DNA of 64,000 bases from positions 2,886,001 to 2,950,000 of the forward strand of contig NZ_JARBAX010000001.1 of NCBI RefSeq assembly GCF_028807635.1, given 5' to 3'. Shown here piece by piece: positions 17,342 through 26,494 of this stretch (position 1 is the stretch's first letter; the number at the start of each line of letters is the position of its first letter). The notes under the pieces were generated by a model. It was given only the letters and a program-made list of their open reading frames with translations, searched no databases and was not told the origin of the DNA. A program made the translations under genes and the position numbers. Origin of the DNA: Streptomyces spiramyceticus. GTDB taxonomy: Bacteria; Actinomycetota; Actinomycetes; Streptomycetales; Streptomycetaceae.

Positions 17342-18298
17342 TCACCCCCGGCGGCGTGCCACCTCGTACAGCACAATGCCCGCCGCCACGCCGGCGTTCA
17401 GCGATTCCGCGCCGCCCGGCATCGAGATGCGTACCCGGTAGTCGCAGGTCTCGCCGACGAGGCGGCCGAGGCCCTTGCCCTCGCTGCCGATCACGATGAC
17501 GACCGGGCCGGCCAGCGCTTCCAGGTCCTCGACCGTGTGCTCGCCGTCCGCCGCGAGGCCGACGACCGTGATGCCGGCCTTCTGGTAGCCCTCAAGAGCG
17601 CGGGTCAGGTTCGTGACGCGGGAGACCGGCGTACGGGCGGCAGTGCCCGCGGAGGACTTCCACGCACCCGCCGTCATGCCCGCCGCACGGCGCTCCGGCA
17701 CGACCACGCCGTGGCCGCCGAAGGCGGAGACGGAGCGGACGATGGCGCCGAGGTTGCGCGGGTCGGTCACCCCGTCGAGGGCGACGATCAGCGGGTCCTC
17801 GTGCTTGTCGTACGCGGCGGCCGTGAGGTCCTCGGGGTGCGCGTACTCGTACGGCGGGACCTGGAGGACGAGGCCCTGGTGGTTCAGGCCGTTCGTCATC
17901 CGGTCGAGCTCCGGACGCGGCGCCTCCATCAGGTTGATGTTGCCGCGCTCGCCCGCGAGCTGGAGCGCCTCGCGCACCCGCTCGTCGTTGTCGATGTACT
18001 GCTGGACGTACAGCGTGGTCGCCGGGACGCCGTCGCGCAGCGCCTCGAAGACGGGGTTGCGGCCGACGACCATCTCGGACGTGCCCTTGACGCCGCCGCG
18101 CCGGGGCGCGGGGCGGCGGGCCGCGGCCTGCTTGGCCTTGGCCGTGGCGATGCGGTTCTTCTTGTGCTTCTTACGGGCCTCCGCGGGCGGCGTCGGGCCC
18201 CTGCCTTCGAGGCCGCGGCGTCGCTGGCCACCGCTGCCGACCGTAGCGCCCTTCTTGTTGGACGTACGGCGGTTCCTGCGCTGGCTGTTCCCGGCCAT
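17342..18298 (-). CDS. rlmB: 23S rRNA (guanosine-2'-O-)-methyltransferase RlmB
   Basis: A 318-residue SpoU-class (SPOUT) methyltransferase. After a basic, disordered N-terminus (residues 1-75, many Arg/Lys) comes the L30e-like substrate domain ([14 protein letters not shown]). The knotted catalytic domain has [30 protein letters not shown] and [18 protein letters not shown], the three SpoU motifs. It methylates the ribose of G2251 in 23S rRNA using S-adenosylmethionine. It follows cysS on the same strand with an 83-base gap, in the conserved carD-ispD-ispF-cysS-rlmB order. The final [12 protein letters not shown] is the usual end. Confidence 0.93.
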   Translation of the reverse strand: MAGNSQRRNRRTSNKKGATVGSGGQRRRGLEGRGPTPPAEARKKHKKNRIATAKAKQAAARRPAPRRGGVKGTSEMVVGRNPVFEALRDGVPATTLYVQQYIDNDERVREALQLAGERGNINLMEAPRPELDRMTNGLNHQGLVLQVPPYEYAHPEDLTAAAYDKHEDPLIVALDGVTDPRNLGAIVRSVSAFGGHGVVVPERRAAGMTAGAWKSSAGTAARTPVSRVTNLTRALEGYQKAGITVVGLAADGEHTVEDLEALAGPVVIVIGSEGKGLGRLVGETCDYRVRISMPGGAESLNAGVAAGIVLYEVARRRG

Positions 18299-18381
18299 GA
18301 CCTACCTGTTTCGTTGCTTTCAGACGTGTGTACGTATTTAAGAGTGTGCCGCGCTCGGAGATGTGCGGCGAATGGCGCCGG

Positions 18382-19785
18382 TCAGCGCGGGCCGAGCGTC
18401 CACCGCGGGCCCGACGGACTGTCCTCGATGACGAGGCCGGACTGCTGGAGCTGGTCGCGGATTGCGTCCGCCGCGGTCCAGTCCTTGCGGTCGCGGGCCG
18501 ACTGGCGCTGGTCGAGTACGAGCCGTACGAGCGTGTCGACGACTCCGTGGAGGTCCTCGCCGCGGTCCGCGCCGCCGGCCGACCAGCGGTCGTCGAGCGG
18601 GTCGAGGCCGAGGACGCCGAGCATGGCCCGTACCTCGGCCAGCCGGGCGACGGCCTCTTCCTTGTCGTCGGCGGCCAGCGCGGAGTTGCCCTGCCGCACC
18701 GTGGTGTGGATGATCGCGAGCGCCTGCGGGACGCCGAGGTCGTCGTCCATCGCTTCGGCGAAGGCGAGCGGCACCTCGGCGGCGGGCTCGACGACGCCCC
18801 CGGCCTTCTCGACGACGCGCTGGATGAAGCCCTCGATGCGCGCGAAGGCGGACTCCGCCTCGCGCAGGGCCTCCTCGCTGTACTCGATCATCGAGCGGTA
18901 GTGCGGGGTGCCGAGGTAGTAGCGGAGCACGATCGGCCGCCACTGCTTGACCATCTCGCTGACGAGGACCGAGTTCCCGAGGGACTTCGACATCTTCTCG
19001 CCGCTCATGGTGACCCAGGCGTTGTGCACCCAGTACGAGGCGAAGTCGTCGCCGAAGGCCTTGGCCTGGGCGATCTCGTTCTCGTGGTGCGGGAAGATCA
19101 GGTCGATCCCGCCGCCGTGGATGTCGAAGGCGGAGCCGAGGTACTTGTGCGCCATGGCCGAGCACTCCAGGTGCCAGCCGGGGCGCCCGCGTCCCCACGG
19201 GGTCTCCCAGTCGGGCTCGTCGGGCTTGCTCGCCTTCCACATGGCGAAGTCGCGCGGGTCGCGCTTGCCGGTGATGCCTTCCTCGGAGGGCTGGCGCAGG
19301 TCGTCGATGTCCTGGTTGGACAACGCCAGGTATTCGGGGAAGGACCGCACGTCGAAGTAGACGCTGCCGTCGGCCTCGTACGCGTGCCCGCGCTCGATGA
19401 GGCCGCGCATCATCTCGACCATCTCGGTGACGTGGCCGGTGGCGCGGGGCTCGTAGGTGGGCGGGAGGCAGCCGAGGGCGTCGTAGCCGTCGTTGAAGGC
19501 GCGCTCGTTCTCGTACCCGATGGACCACCAGGGGCGGTCCTGGACGGCCGACTTGTGGATGATCTTGTCGTCGATGTCGGTGACATTGCGGATGAACGTC
19601 ACGTCGTAGCCGCGGTAGGAGAACCAGCGGCGCATGATGTCGAAGTTCAGCCCCGACCGGATGTGGCCGATGTGCGGGGCGGCCTGCACGGTAGCGCCGC
19701 AGAGGTAGATCGAGACGCAGCCCGGCGTGAGCGGGGAGAAGTCGCGAGTCTGCCGGGCGCTGGTGTCGTACAGCCGAATAGTCAC
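18382..19785 (-). CDS. cysS: Cysteinyl-tRNA synthetase
   Basis: A 467-residue class I synthetase. The zinc-binding Cys and HIGH region reads IYLCGATVQAAPHIGHIRSG (about residues 24-43). Further zinc ligands are in GWHLECSAMAHKYLG and PHHENEIAQ. The KMSKS loop is GEKMSKSLGN. The start is the GTG at 19783-19785 (VTIRLYDTSARQ), matching the usual N-terminus and length; the frame stays open upstream through unrelated sequence. It charges tRNA-Cys and, as in actinobacteria generally, sits between ispF and rlmB. The paralogous mycothiol ligase MshC is not present in the window. Confidence 0.95.
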   Translation of the reverse strand: MTIRLYDTSARQTRDFSPLTPGCVSIYLCGATVQAAPHIGHIRSGLNFDIMRRWFSYRGYDVTFIRNVTDIDDKIIHKSAVQDRPWWSIGYENERAFNDGYDALGCLPPTYEPRATGHVTEMVEMMRGLIERGHAYEADGSVYFDVRSFPEYLALSNQDIDDLRQPSEEGITGKRDPRDFAMWKASKPDEPDWETPWGRGRPGWHLECSAMAHKYLGSAFDIHGGGIDLIFPHHENEIAQAKAFGDDFASYWVHNAWVTMSGEKMSKSLGNSVLVSEMVKQWRPIVLRYYLGTPHYRSMIEYSEEALREAESAFARIEGFIQRVVEKAGGVVEPAAEVPLAFAEAMDDDLGVPQALAIIHTTVRQGNSALAADDKEEAVARLAEVRAMLGVLGLDPLDDRWSAGGADRGEDLHGVVDTLVRLVLDQRQSARDRKDWTAADAIRDQLQQSGLVIEDSPSGPRWTLGPR

Positions 19786-19858
19786 TACACCAGGGTAGTG
19801 GGCGCACGACAGTGCCCTGCGACCCTTTCCCTTACCCGTGCGCCCGCTGAGGAGAAAC

Positions 19859-20371
19859 TCAGCCTGTACGGACCACCAGCGCCGTGGCGATGGCCGCGAG
19901 CCCTTCACCTCTGCCGGTGAATCCGAGACCGTCGGTGGTGGCGGCGGACAGCGAGACAGGGGCGCCGGCGGCGGCCGAAAGCACCTTCTGCGCCTCGTCG
20001 CGGCGCTTGCCGATCTTCGGGCGTACGCCGACGACCTGGACGGCGACATTGCCGATCGCGAAACCCTCGGCCCGTACGATCCGGGCGGCTTCGGTCAGCA
20101 GCGTGATCCCGGAAGCGCCGGACCACTCGGGGCGGCCGGTGCCGAAGTGGGCGCCGAGGTCGCCGAGACCGGCGGCGGAGAAGAGGGCGTTGCAGGCGGC
20201 ATGGGCGACGACGTCGGCGTCCGAGTGGCCGGCCAGGCCGGGGCCTTCGCCCTCCCAGAGCAGGCCGCCGCACCAGAGCTCGCGGCCTTCCACGAAGGCG
20301 TGAATGTCGGTGCCGATGCCGACGAGGGGCAGCGGGGGGAGAGCCGGGATCGGGGGGTTCTCAGAAGCCAT
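19859..20371 (-). CDS. ispF: 2-C-methyl-D-erythritol 2,4-cyclodiphosphate synthase
   Basis: A 170-residue enzyme of the non-mevalonate isoprenoid pathway. It converts the CDP-methylerythritol phosphate product into the cyclic diphosphate with loss of CMP. The metal-binding segment is IGTDIHAF (Asp and His ligands, about residues 19-26), then [18 protein letters not shown] with the second His. The conserved C-terminal half includes ISATT-like [20 protein letters not shown]. The ATG at 20369-20371 lies inside the end of ispD (11-base overlap), so the two are translationally coupled. The trimer active site lies between subunits, as known for the family. Confidence 0.95.
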   Translation of the reverse strand: MASENPPIPALPPLPLVGIGTDIHAFVEGRELWCGGLLWEGEGPGLAGHSDADVVAHAACNALFSAAGLGDLGAHFGTGRPEWSGASGITLLTEAARIVRAEGFAIGNVAVQVVGVRPKIGKRRDEAQKVLSAAAGAPVSLSAATTDGLGFTGRGEGLAAIATALVVRTG

Positions 20372-21116
20372 CTTTGGCCCTCCTGCGGGCGAGTACTGCA
20401 TCGGCCAGGACGAGGTCCAGGGGCCGGGTCACCTTGAATGCCTCTTCGTGGCCGGGTACGACCACGACCTGTACGCCGAGCTGCTCGACCATGCCCGCGC
20501 AGTCCGTCGCGCCTTCGCCGTTCGGCGCGATCGCCTGGTGTGCGCGGACGAGGGTGTCGCGGTCGAAGCCCTGCGGGGTCTGTACGGCGCGCAGCAGCGC
20601 CCGATCGGGGGTGGCGACGACCGGCTCGGGCTCGCCCTTCTCCCGGGGCTCGACCTGCTTGACGGTGTCGGCGAGCGGCAGGGCGGGTACGACGGCGGGC
20701 GCTCCGTCCCGTACGGCCTCGATGACCGCGTCGACCGTGTCGACGGGCACGAGCGGGCGGGCCGCGTCGTGCACGAGGACGGTGGTGATGCCGGGGGGCA
20801 GTGCGTCGAGGCCGAGGCGCACCGACTCCTGACGCGTTTCGCCGCCCGGTACGACGAGGAAGTCGGTCCGCTCGGGCAGCGCGTGTTCGTCGAGGAGGTT
20901 CTTGACCTCGACGGCGCCGTCCGGTGGGGCCACCACGACGACGAGGGAGACGGCCCTGGAGTTGGCCATGGCGCGCACCGCGTGGATCAGCATCGGGGTG
21001 CCGCCCAGCATGCGGAGCGCTTTGGGGGCGCCCGGGCCGAGCCGTACGCCGCGGCCGGCCGCCGGGATCACGGCGGCGGTGCGGGGAGAGGGGGTGGGGC
21101 GCGGTACGTCTGTCAT
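20361..21116 (-). CDS. ispD: 2-C-methyl-D-erythritol 4-phosphate cytidylyltransferase
   Basis: A 251-residue cytidylyltransferase. It shows the Gly-rich CTP loop [19 protein letters not shown] (about residues 16-34), [16 protein letters not shown], the Asp region [11 protein letters not shown], and [17 protein letters not shown]. It makes CDP-methylerythritol from MEP and CTP, the step two positions before IspF, which overlaps it downstream. Actinobacteria often pair these with carD upstream; here carD lies 325 bases upstream on the same strand, so ispD may have its own promoter. Confidence 0.95.
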   Translation of the reverse strand: MTDVPRPTPSPRTAAVIPAAGRGVRLGPGAPKALRMLGGTPMLIHAVRAMANSRAVSLVVVVAPPDGAVEVKNLLDEHALPERTDFLVVPGGETRQESVRLGLDALPPGITTVLVHDAARPLVPVDTVDAVIEAVRDGAPAVVPALPLADTVKQVEPREKGEPEPVVATPDRALLRAVQTPQGFDRDTLVRAHQAIAPNGEGATDCAGMVEQLGVQVVVVPGHEEAFKVTRPLDLVLADAVLARRRAKDGF

Positions 21117-21441
21117 CGGTAGCTCCGGGGCCGACTGGCTTCAGGGACGGGTTGGCTCCGCCAGGTTTGTGTCCGCGCCCGAGGTGGGTATGGCCACAGC
21201 GTGCCGGGCGCGACGCCTTGACCGGCCCCTTCCGTGACGACTGGTCGAGCCAGCTGCCCGGGCCCGGCACGCCAGAGCTTCAGGCGCGTATGGGCGGACG
21301 TGTCCCGGGGGTACCTCGGGGTGTACGGCGGTAAACGGAGAGATGCCGCAGTGCCCGGCGACAAAGGCTGGACGGCCTTGTCAGCGGGCACCACGGCATC
21401 GAAATCACTGGGTGTCAGGGGAGCGCCCCCCGGACCCGGAG
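21117..21441. other. Intergenic region between carD and ispD
   Basis: These 325 bases between two minus-strand genes hold no frame with normal codon use. No strong hairpin with a T run was found. It could contain an ispD promoter on the minus strand, but I see no convincing -35/-10 pair. Confidence 0.4.
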
Positions 21442-21924
21442 TCAGGACGCGAGGACCTCGTCGAGCAGAGCCTCGGCCTTGTCTTCATTGGTGTTCTCCG
21501 CGAGTGCGAGCTCGCTCACCAGGATCTGGCGCGCTTTGGCGAGCATGCGCTTTTCACCTGCGGAGAGACCGCGCTCACGCTCACGACGCCACAGGTCGCG
21601 CACTACCTCGGCGACCTTGATGACATCGCCCGAGGCAAGCTTCTCGAGATTTGCCTTGTAGCGTCGGGACCAGTTCGTCGGCTCTTCGGCATACGGTGCG
21701 CGCAGCACCTCGAAGACCCGGTCGAGCCCTTCCTGACCGACTACGTCGCGTACACCGACGAACTCCGCATTGTCCGCAGGCACACGAACAGTCAAGTCAC
21801 CCTGGGCGACCTTGAGCACCAAGTAGGTCTTGTCCACGCCTTTGATCTGGCGAGTTTCGATAGCCTCGATCAGCGCGGCCCCGTGATGGGGATAGACCAC
21901 GGTGTCGCCAACCTTGAACGTCAT
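21442..21924 (-). CDS. carD: CarD-family RNA polymerase-binding regulator
   Basis: A 160-residue protein with the CarD/TRCF-like polymerase-interaction domain at the N-terminus ([23 protein letters not shown], then [19 protein letters not shown]). A helical, basic DNA-binding domain follows ([44 protein letters not shown]). Actinobacterial CarD binds the RNA polymerase beta subunit and stabilises the open promoter complex, affecting rRNA and stress transcription. The ATG has GGAAGGGG upstream. A plausible minus-strand promoter, TTCAGA-17-TACTCT, lies about 35-65 bases upstream. It is the first gene of the carD-ispD-ispF-cysS-rlmB order. Confidence 0.95.
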   Translation of the reverse strand: MTFKVGDTVVYPHHGAALIEAIETRQIKGVDKTYLVLKVAQGDLTVRVPADNAEFVGVRDVVGQEGLDRVFEVLRAPYAEEPTNWSRRYKANLEKLASGDVIKVAEVVRDLWRRERERGLSAGEKRMLAKARQILVSELALAENTNEDKAEALLDEVLAS

Positions 21925-22524
21925 GTGACAGGTACCCCTTCCGTGGCTATCCAGAGTAACACGGATGAGGCTTCTTCTGAATGGCGTTTCCGCAGGTCAG
22001 GGCATATCTCGGGGCTTGACAACAGCAACAGGAACGTGCTGCGCAGGGCTTCCGGAAGCGGGTATTCGCAGGTCGGAGCGGCTGCGCGGGGCGGGAGAAA
22101 CGCGTACGGTACACGCACCGCGAACCCCTCATGACGGACCGAACGTCCCGTTTTGCCGGGTTCGAAGCGGTGAACTTCGAGTACTCCGTTCGGAGATCGG
22201 TCACCCGTTCGGCCCGAATCCAGAATTGATCACGGGCCGCCGTGATCAATTCTCCGTACCCCCATACATTCCTTACGGATAATCCGCACTCGGGTCGCTC
22301 TCGTACCATCCCCGCGATATGTGAACGGCGTACGAAACAGACCGCACGGGCGGACAGGACCACAGCGGGACTACGGGCAGGACCGTGGCAGCGCCCTGTA
22401 CGGACGGGGCGGGTGGGGCGGGTCGGGTGCAAGGGCCGGGCGACGGCTCGGTAACCTAAGCGCGCCGAACACCCCTAGGGCGGCTCAACGCCGCTCGACC
22501 CCGTCAAGAGGAGATGCCGCCGCC
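21925..22524. other. 600-base divergent intergenic region
   Basis: The region lies between carD (minus) and a lipoprotein gene (plus). Besides the carD promoter candidate and the perfect inverted repeat at 22222-22253, I see no gene. Frames crossing it have scattered codon use. The last 80 bases are G/C-rich leader for the lipoprotein, with GAGGAG near 22508. Confidence 0.45.
22222..22253. promoter_or_regulatory. Perfect 14-base inverted repeat
   Basis: AGAATTGATCACGG / CCGTGATCAATTCT is separated by GCCG. No T run follows, so it is more likely an operator or RNA hairpin than a terminator. Its A/T-rich outer part stands out in this very G/C-rich DNA. Confidence 0.55.
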
Positions 22525-23205
22525 GTGAGCCGCAGCCTTCGACGCGGTGCCCTCGCCGCCACCGCCATCGTGTTCTCGATCGCTTCGCTCGCCGCCTGCG
22601 GAGCGGGCAACGACGCACAGTCGCTGGGGGTCAAGCCGGACAACGCGGCGACCTCCGTGGACAACATCAAGATCCAGAACGCCGCGATCGTCACTCAGCC
22701 GAAGCTCGACGCCGAGGGGCCCGCGGTCGTCACCGCAACGCTGTTCAACAACGGCACCAAGGCCGAGACCCTTGAGTCGATCAAGCTGCCGGGCAACGAC
22801 GTACCCGTGAAGCTCAAGCCCGCCAAGGGCTCGGGCCCGGTGACCGTGCCTGCGGGCGGCTCGCTCCTCCTCGGCGGCGAGGGCAACGCCTCCGCCGTGA
22901 TCGAGAAGGGCCGCGAGGCCGCCAGGGACGGCGACGCGCAGCCCGTGGTCTTCGAGCTCAGCTCCACCGGTTCGGTGGAACTGCGGGCCTTCGTGATCCC
23001 GGCGACGCACTACTTCAAGGGCTACGGCCCGTCCGAGGCCCCGAAGCCGCCGGCCGCCACGCCGACCGGCTCGGCGACCGCGACGCCCGCGGGCACGCCG
23101 ACCGGGACGCCGGAGGAGCCGCCCGCCGGTGGCGAGGGCCACTCGGCGTCCCCGACGCCGACGGAGGGGTCCGCCGAGGAGCAGGACGCGGGAGCCGGGC
23201 ACTGA
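22525..23205 (+). CDS. Lipoprotein, DUF461/PCu(A)C-like
   Basis: A 226-residue exported lipoprotein. The signal has Arg-rich SRSLRRGAL, a hydrophobic stretch and the lipobox SLAAC, so Cys about 25 would be lipidated. The folded part (about residues 35-165) is beta-rich (AAIVTQPKLDAEGPAVVTATLFNNG, ETLESIKLPG) and resembles the DUF461 copper-chaperone-like group in layout. The clear Met/His copper ligands of that family are not obvious, so metal binding is uncertain. The last ~55 residues are a Pro/Thr/Ala tail. GTG 22525 follows GAGGAG. The gene is convergent with phoP and shares a 26-base-pair terminator. Confidence 0.75.
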   Translation: MSRSLRRGALAATAIVFSIASLAACGAGNDAQSLGVKPDNAATSVDNIKIQNAAIVTQPKLDAEGPAVVTATLFNNGTKAETLESIKLPGNDVPVKLKPAKGSGPVTVPAGGSLLLGGEGNASAVIEKGREAARDGDAQPVVFELSSTGSVELRAFVIPATHYFKGYGPSEAPKPPAATPTGSATATPAGTPTGTPEEPPAGGEGHSASPTPTEGSAEEQDAGAGH

Positions 23206-23216
23206 CGCCCGTACCC

Positions 23217-23272
23217 GTACGTAAGGGGGGCGCCCCGCCGGAGATATCCGGCGGGGCGCCCCCCTTACGTAC
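23217..23272. terminator. Very long bidirectional terminator
   Basis: There are 26 perfectly paired bases (23217-23242 with 23247-23272) and a GATA loop, between the convergent lipoprotein gene and phoP. The core is GGGGGGCGCCCCGCCGG. It is the longest perfect hairpin found in the window. Confidence 0.9.
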
Positions 23273-23294
23273 AGGCCGTGCAACCGGGTCCGGT

Positions 23295-23975
23295 TTACGG
23301 CTCGAACTTGTAGCCCAGACCTCGCACCGTCACCAGGTAGCGCGGAGCGCCCGGGTCGGGTTCGATCTTGGCGCGCAGGCGCTTCACGTGGACGTCCAGC
23401 GTCTTCGTGTCGCCCACGTAGTCCGCGCCCCAGACGCGGTCGATGAGCTGCATGCGGGTGAGGACTCTGCCCGCGTTGCGCAGGAGCATCTCCAGGAGGT
23501 CGAACTCCTTCAGCGGGAGGTCGACCTTGCCGCCGCCCACCGTGACCACGTGGCGGTCGACGTCCATCCGGACCGGGCCCGCCTCCAGGGCCGCCGGTGT
23601 GACCTCCTCCGGCTCGCCGCGGCGGCGCAGGACCGCGCGGATGCGGGCGACCAGCTCCCGCGAGGAGAAGGGCTTCGTGACGTAGTCGTCGGCTCCTATC
23701 TCCAGGCCCACTACCTTGTCGATCTCACTGTCTTTGGCCGTCACCATGATGACCGGAACATTGGAATGGCTGCGCAGCTGGCGGCAGACCTCGGTGCCGG
23801 GCAGGCCCGGGAGCATCAGGTCGAGCAGGACGAGGTCGGCGCCGTTGCGCTCGAACTCGTCGAGCCCGTCGGGGCCCGTGGCCGCGATGGCGACCTCGAA
23901 GCCCTCCTTGCGCAGCATGTAGGACAGGGCGTCGCTGAAGGATTCCTCATCCTCGACGACGAGCACTCGGGTCAC
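23295..23975 (-). CDS. phoP: Phosphate response regulator PhoP
   Basis: A 226-residue OmpR-type regulator. The receiver has the acidic pair in VVEDEESF, the phosphorylated Asp in VLLDLMLPG (about residue 52), Thr in MVTAKD and Lys in VTKPFSSREL. The winged-helix DNA-binding domain (about residues 130-226) ends TVRGLGYKFEP. In Streptomyces, phosphorylated PhoP binds PHO boxes made of 11-base GTTCACC-type repeats. It activates phosphate scavenging and represses nitrogen genes and antibiotic production. It overlaps phoR by four bases (ATGA type), so translation is coupled. Confidence 0.95.
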   Translation of the reverse strand: MTRVLVVEDEESFSDALSYMLRKEGFEVAIAATGPDGLDEFERNGADLVLLDLMLPGLPGTEVCRQLRSHSNVPVIMVTAKDSEIDKVVGLEIGADDYVTKPFSSRELVARIRAVLRRRGEPEEVTPAALEAGPVRMDVDRHVVTVGGGKVDLPLKEFDLLEMLLRNAGRVLTRMQLIDRVWGADYVGDTKTLDVHVKRLRAKIEPDPGAPRYLVTVRGLGYKFEP

Positions 23976-25237
23976 GGAAGGACCTCCGGGGCAGGAATGG
24001 GTTCGCGTGCAGTGGTCTCGTGCGGGCCGCCGTCGTCCTCATCGACGCCGTCGTCCGGTGTGGCGGCCGTCGACCGGCCGCGCGGTGCGGCTTCGGGCAG
24101 CCGCAGGGTGAACGTGGAGCCCTGTCCCTCGGAGCTCCACACTGTGACTTCCCCGCCGTGCGAGGCAGCCACATGCTTGACGATGGCGAGGCCGAGTCCC
24201 GTACCGCCGGTTGCCCGGGAGCGGGCGGGGTCGACGCGGTAGAAGCGCTCGAAGACGCGCTCGCGGTCCTTCTCGGAGATTCCGATGCCCTGGTCGGTCA
24301 CGGCTATCTCGATCAGGTCGCCGCCGGGTGCGGAGACGCGACGGGCAGCTATGCCGACCCGGGTGCGGGCCGGGCTGTAGTTGACGGCGTTCTCGACGAG
24401 ATTGCCGAGTGCGGCGGCGAGCTGGCCGCGGTTGCCCCAGATGTGCAGGTCCGCGGCGCCGCCTGCGGCCATCGTGATGTTCTTGGTGGACGCGGCGTGG
24501 CGGGTGCGGTCGATCGCCTCGGCGACCAGTTCGTCCACGCGGACCGGCTCGGCGTCCTCCAGCGGGTCGTCGTTCTGGACGCGGGAGAGGTCGATGAGCT
24601 CCTGGACCAGGTTGGTGAGGCGGGTCGCCTCGATCTGCATGCGGCCCGCGAAACGGGTGACCGCCTCGGGGTCGTCGGAGGCGTCCATGACGGCCTCCGA
24701 GAGCAGCGAGAGCGCGCCGGTGGGGGTCTTGAGCTCGTGGCTGACGTTCGCGACGAAGTCGCGCCGTACCGCCTCTATGCGGCGGGCCTCGGTGAGGTCC
24801 TCCACCAGCAGCAGCACCAGGCGGGAGCCGAGCGGGGCCACGCGGGCGGAGACGGCCAGAGCCTCGCCCCGGCCGGTGCCGCGGCGTGGCAGGTCCAGCT
24901 CGACCTGCCGTATCTCACCGTCGCGGCGGGTGTCGCGAGCCATGTGGAGCATGGGGTCGACGGCCAGTTTTCCGCCCCTGACGAGCCCCAGGGCGTACGC
25001 CGCCGAGCTGGCCTTGACGACGCTGTCGCTCTCGTCCAGTACGACGGCGGAGGAGCGCAGCACGGACAGCACGGTGTCGACGCCCGGTGGCAGCACGGCG
25101 TTGACGTCGGGGCGCAGGGAGGACCGGGTGGGCCTGGCCTGCTCGCGCTCACTCCAGCGGAACGTCAGCACGGCGATCACGCCGGTGCACAGACCGGCGA
25201 TCGCTGCTGCTGCGGCGACTGCCGCGTTCACGTCCAT
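23972..25237 (-). CDS. phoR: Phosphate sensor histidine kinase PhoR
   Basis: A 421-residue kinase with a single N-terminal membrane helix (residues 4-24) and an Arg-rich stop-transfer sequence. A PAS-like region follows, then the H-box VANVSHELKTPTGAL (His about 173) and an ATPase domain with NLVENAVNYS (N box), VTDQGIGI (G1) and GGTGLGLAIVKH (G2). It lacks a large extracytoplasmic sensor, as usual for PhoR in Streptomyces. The divergent gene is phoU, and a PHO box lies between them. It phosphorylates PhoP when phosphate is low. Confidence 0.95.
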   Translation of the reverse strand: MDVNAAVAAAAAIAGLCTGVIAVLTFRWSEREQARPTRSSLRPDVNAVLPPGVDTVLSVLRSSAVVLDESDSVVKASSAAYALGLVRGGKLAVDPMLHMARDTRRDGEIRQVELDLPRRGTGRGEALAVSARVAPLGSRLVLLLVEDLTEARRIEAVRRDFVANVSHELKTPTGALSLLSEAVMDASDDPEAVTRFAGRMQIEATRLTNLVQELIDLSRVQNDDPLEDAEPVRVDELVAEAIDRTRHAASTKNITMAAGGAADLHIWGNRGQLAAALGNLVENAVNYSPARTRVGIAARRVSAPGGDLIEIAVTDQGIGISEKDRERVFERFYRVDPARSRATGGTGLGLAIVKHVAASHGGEVTVWSSEGQGSTFTLRLPEAAPRGRSTAATPDDGVDEDDGGPHETTAREPIPAPEVLP

Positions 25238-25310
25238 GCACCCAGGTTAAGCGGGGTCTCGGACAGTCCCCCAGCCAAACGGGTGGCCGCTCGAACACTC
25301 GTCGCTCAGA

Positions 25311-25343
25311 GTTCACCGAGGGGACGGGGCTGGTTCACTTGTG
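25311..25343 (+). promoter_or_regulatory. PHO box between phoU and phoRP
   Basis: Three consecutive 11-base units are visible: GTTCACCGAGG, GGACGGGGCTG and GTTCACTTGTG. The outer two match the Streptomyces PhoP direct-repeat unit, with GTTCAC at the start, and the middle one is degenerate. The position between divergent phoU and phoR is where PhoP binds in S. coelicolor. Confidence 0.85.
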
Positions 25344-25423
25344 GTGCCGGCAACAGACGCGTAACGGACAGAACGTGGGAGCGTGGGGTTCAGAGACCTC
25401 AGAAGGACGAGAGAGGGACTTTC

Positions 25424-26107
25424 ATGCGCGACGCGTACCACGAGGAACTTGACTCGATCGGCGAAGGCCTGGTCGAGATGGCCCGGCTCGTCGGTTCGGC
25501 GATCGGGCGGGCCACCACATCCATGCTCGACGCAGACCTCAAGCTCGCCGAGAGCGTGATCGCCGGCGACCAGAAGGTCGACGACCTGCAGCACGACCTG
25601 GAGGCCCGAGCGATAGCACTGCTGGCCCGCCAGCAGCCCGTGGCGACGGATCTGCGGATCGTTGTCACGTCGCTGCGGATGAGCGCCGACCTGGAGCGCT
25701 CCGGCGACCTGGCCCAGCACGTGGCGAAGCTCGCCCGGCTGCGCTTCCCGGCCTCGGCAGTGCCGAACGACCTGCACGCGACCATCCTGGAGATGGGCCA
25801 GCTCGCGCAGCGCCTGATGGCGAAGGCGGCGGAGGTCATCATCACGAAGGACGTCGACCTGGCGCTCCAGCTGGAGCAGGACGACGACGAGATGGACCTG
25901 CTCCACCGCACGCTGTTCCAGCATCTGATGGACGACCGCTGGAAGCACGGCATCGAGACGGCGGTCGACGTCACGCTGCTCGGCCGCTACTACGAGCGCT
26001 TCGCCGACCACGCGGTGTCGGTCGCGAAGCGTGTGGTGTACCTGGTGACGGGTGAGTATGCGGACGAGATCCAGGCGGCGGCTGCGGCACCGGCCGAAGG
26101 GGCCTGA
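25424..26107 (+). CDS. phoU: Phosphate signalling protein PhoU
   Basis: A 227-residue all-helical protein made of two PhoU three-helix bundles. The repeated motif E/DxxxD occurs around SVIAGDQKVDDLQHDLEARAI and ITKDVDLALQLEQDDDEMDLLHR, and these acidic groups bind metal clusters in known structures. The second bundle ends GRYYERFADHAVSVAKRVVYLVTGE, a classic PhoU ending. It modulates PhoR and phosphate uptake. It is transcribed divergently from phoRP with the PHO box between; AGGACGAGAGAGGGA precedes the ATG. It is followed by a dispersed repeat and a metallothionein-like gene. Confidence 0.95.
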   Translation: MRDAYHEELDSIGEGLVEMARLVGSAIGRATTSMLDADLKLAESVIAGDQKVDDLQHDLEARAIALLARQQPVATDLRIVVTSLRMSADLERSGDLAQHVAKLARLRFPASAVPNDLHATILEMGQLAQRLMAKAAEVIITKDVDLALQLEQDDDEMDLLHRTLFQHLMDDRWKHGIETAVDVTLLGRYYERFADHAVSVAKRVVYLVTGEYADEIQAAAAAPAEGA

Positions 26108-26121
26108 GCCACACGGCCCGA

Positions 26122-26141
26122 CGGACGGAGTCCGGCGCAGC
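26122..26141. repeat. 20-bp dispersed repeat, copy 2 (inverted)
   Basis: CGGACGGAGTCCGGCGCAGC is the exact reverse complement of the copies at 17279 and 62635. It begins 15 bases after the phoU stop. Confidence 0.7.
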
Positions 26142-26319
26142 GGCCCCGAAGCCTGAGAGGCGCCCCGGCGCCGAACAGTGCGAGGGACGCATGGAGAGGG
26201 GCCGGCCCACCCAAGGGGCGTAACGCGTCATTGCACCTGTGCGCCGTTGATGCGCCCGCTGGAATGGGCATGGAATGGGCAGCAGGAGTACGCCGCGTAC
26301 CTCTTCGAGGAGGAACCTC

Positions 26320-26478
26320 ATGGCCGATTCCCCCACGCCCACGCCCCAGCAGGAACCGCACGTCGAAGTCGCCCTCCTGCCCACGCTGCCCATCCTGGGC
26401 GCCTGCGGCTGTGGCTCGGGCTGCGGCTGCGGCTGCCAGTCGGGTGCGCCGTGCCAATGCGGTGGCTGCTGCGGCTGA
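26320..26478 (+). CDS. mtpA: Small metallothionein-like Cys-rich protein
   Basis: A 52-residue protein with 9 cysteines packed into the last 23 residues: GACGCGSGCGCGCQSG then APCQCGGCCG. The N-terminal half (MADSPTPTPQQEPHVEVALLPT) is Cys-free. The spacing C-x-C and C-C suits soft-metal binding. A metallothionein-like gene, mtpA, is known beside phoU/phoRP in Streptomyces under PhoP influence, and that context is why the symbol is used. GAGGAGG lies directly upstream. Just before it, the 10-mer GGAATGGGCA occurs twice (26260-26280). A hairpin terminator follows 16 bases after the stop. Confidence 0.8.
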   Translation: MADSPTPTPQQEPHVEVALLPTLPILGACGCGSGCGCGCQSGAPCQCGGCCG

Positions 26479-26494
26479 CCGTACGGAAACGGAA

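Noticed and set aside
24020..26107. A 695-codon plus-strand frame ending as PhoU
   Set aside because: Its first two thirds are antisense of phoR. The PhoU fold begins at 25424 with its own ribosome site.
26108..26319. PHO box directly before mtpA
   Set aside because: No pair of GTTCACC-like 11-base repeats could be recognised; only a doubled GGAATGGGCA is present.
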